Positions 36,498-37,722 of a stretch of DNA of 37,722 nt are shown here, piece after piece (positions within the stretch are counted from its first letter, which is position 1; every line of letters starts with the position of its first letter). The notes below the pieces were generated by a model. That model ran no database searches. It saw only the letters and a list, made by a program, of their open reading frames with translations, and was not told the origin of the DNA. The stretch is from Candidatus Levyibacteriota bacterium (lineage in GTDB: Bacteria > Patescibacteriota > Microgenomatia > Levybacterales > UBA12049). Location: contig JACQKQ010000014.1 of assembly GCA_016204465.1 (NCBI GenBank), forward strand, positions 1 to 37,722, read 5' to 3'. The position numbers and the translations under genes were made by a program.

Positions 36498-37722
36498 AAA
36501 AATCGCCGTTTTAGGCGCTGGGGTAGAAGGATTCTCTAGTGCCGTGTGGCTTAAAAAGCACGGTGCGAAGGTGACGCTACTTGACAAAAATCAGGGGGAG
36601 AACTACCTCGAAGGATTAGAGCAGTACGACATGATTGTGCGAAGCCCGGGAGTAAAGCTCAATTTGCCTCAAATCCAGGCGGCAAAGAAAAAAGGAGTTG
36701 AAATCACCTCGCAAACGAAGATTTTTTTTGACCTCTGTCCTGGAAAAATTATTGGCGTAACCGGTACCAAGGGAAAAGGCACAACCTCGTCACTTATTTA
36801 CGAAATGCTCAAAAAAGATAATAAAAATGTATTTCTGGGTGGAAACATTGGAGAACCCCCGTTAAATTTTTTGGACAAAATTAGTGAACATGACTGGGTT
36901 GTGCTTGAACTCTCCAGTTTCCAGCTTCAAGACCTCCAAAAGTCACCACACATTGCGTTAATGCTCATGGTAACAAGCGAGCACCTTGATTACCACAAAG
37001 ACATACAAGAGTACATAGAGGCGAAACGCAACATTCTTGCGCACCAGTCAAAAAGTGACTATGCCATCCTCAACCGCGACTACCCGGCAACAAACGAATC
37101 GGATATCCATACGAATGCCAAACTCTTCTATGTAAGTAGAGAGAGGGAAGTGGAGAGAGGATGCTTCGTTAAAAATAACAAAGTAATTATTCGATTGCCT
37201 CTATTAAAATCCGAAATCCGAAATCCGAAATCCGAAACAAATGCAAAACGTTTTGAAAATTCAAATTTAGGTATTGTTTCGAGATTCGATATTCGTGCTT
37301 CGAATTTATCAAGCTATCGACAGGCTAGAGATAGAGAAGTTATAAACGTATCGGATATTCTCTTGCCAGGAAGACATAATCTTGAGAATGTGTGCGCCGC
37401 AGTGGTAGCAGCGAGCCTTGCCGGCGTACGTTTGGGTAACATTGTCCACGTTCTCAAAACGTTTGGAGGTTTGGAGCACAGGTTAGAACTAGTCAGGGAG
37501 GTTTTGGGAGTTAGGTTTTATGATGATTCGTTTTCAACAACGCCCGAGACTGCCATTGCAGCTATAGAGGCGTTTGAAGTACCTGAAATCATTATTTTAG
37601 GCGGCAGCAGCAAGGGAAGCGACTTCACAGAACTCGGTCGCGTCATACGCGATGCAAAAAATATTAAAGCGATTATTGGGATAGGGGTTGAATGGGTACG
37701 GATTAAGGAGGGAATTAGGAAT
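36481..37722 (+). CDS. murD: UDP-N-acetylmuramoyl-L-alanine--D-glutamate ligase (partial, runs off the end)
   Basis: Adds D-glutamate, the product of murI, to UDP-MurNAc-L-Ala. It shows IAVLGAGVEGFSSAVWLKK, the ATP loop IIGVTGTKGKGTTSSL (from about residue 92), VLELSSFQLQDL, TSEHLDYHKDIQEYIEAKRN, LPGRHNLENVCAAVVAA and YDDSFSTTPETAIAAIEAF. The frame is open to the window end. About residues 240-278 are unusual: four AAATCCG units and a following AATTCAAATTTAG...TTTCGAATTTATC stretch are read in frame (KSEIRNPKSETNAKRF and onward), before the normal LLPGRHNLENV. The ORF track omits it because no stop is in the window. Confidence 0.93.
   Translation, partial: MDFGNKKIAVLGAGVEGFSSAVWLKKHGAKVTLLDKNQGENYLEGLEQYDMIVRSPGVKLNLPQIQAAKKKGVEITSQTKIFFDLCPGKIIGVTGTKGKGTTSSLIYEMLKKDNKNVFLGGNIGEPPLNFLDKISEHDWVVLELSSFQLQDLQKSPHIALMLMVTSEHLDYHKDIQEYIEAKRNILAHQSKSDYAILNRDYPATNESDIHTNAKLFYVSREREVERGCFVKNNKVIIRLPLLKSEIRNPKSETNAKRFENSNLGIVSRFDIRASNLSSYRQARDREVINVSDILLPGRHNLENVCAAVVAASLAGVRLGNIVHVLKTFGGLEHRLELVREVLGVRFYDDSFSTTPETAIAAIEAFEVPEIIILGGSSKGSDFTELGRVIRDAKNIKAIIGIGVEWVRIKEGIRN

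Overview
The window looks like a chromosome segment of a Patescibacteria/CPR bacterium, possibly Microgenomates-like. This is an inference from gene style, not from a marker gene. The evidence is a CvpA-CAP fusion, a DUF5667-type secreted protein, a short PGK, a Xer recombinase with Asn in place of the usual His of HxxR, many tiny proteins, and start codons that sit 6-10 bases after a good -10 box. TGA ends several conserved genes, so TGA is not recoded as in Gracilibacteria.

Layout. 1-2.1 kb: the end of an IS66-like transposase, a beheaded CvpA-CAP gene, and pgk. 2.17-6.19 kb: an AT-rich island (alpha/beta hydrolase, TreT-like glycosyltransferase, odd glutamate racemase paralog, fragments of a D-amino-acid oxidase and of HicA) between two 52-bp direct repeats. 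6.1-7.4 kb: debris of a hypoxanthine phosphoribosyltransferase, a GC-rich HTH gene of foreign look, and an RHH protein. 8.0-12.4 kb: gap, nadM, a toxin-antitoxin pair, a one-domain asparaginase, a CMP kinase and a secreted DUF5667 protein. 12.5-16.8 kb: nrdR and a cobalamin-dependent ribonucleotide reductase whose catalytic cysteine is preceded by an intein. 17.9-21.2 kb: a cobalamin riboswitch and four-gene B12 operon. 21.3-24.1 kb: a TraG/VirD4-like ATPase. 24.1-27.95 kb: a second island between perfect 82-bp repeats of the traG 3' end. 28.0-32.2 kb: tRNA-Ile(UAU), PBP2, RHH-PIN toxin-antitoxin, Xer recombinase, FtsB-like protein. 32.2-34.8 kb: a gene-poor, palindrome-rich stretch with two tiny SD-led genes, RelBE, and a group I intron core. 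34.9-37.7 kb: HTH-LAGLIDADG protein, tRNA-Met, murI, murD (runs off the end).

How it fits together. The strongest story is vitamin B12. A cobalamin riboswitch heads a DUF6580 membrane protein, then two surface-tethered proteins that match the two domains of animal intrinsic factor/transcobalamin (a DUF4430 beta-domain and an alpha/alpha-barrel) but are encoded separately, then a PduO-type adenosyltransferase that would make AdoCbl. A consumer, the class II ribonucleotide reductase NrdJ, lies 1.1 kb upstream. I read this as capture, import, activation and use of scavenged B12. A second theme is genome plasticity: two islands are bounded by duplicated gene 3' ends, and short repetitive filler sequences are tolerated in frame inside at least six genes.
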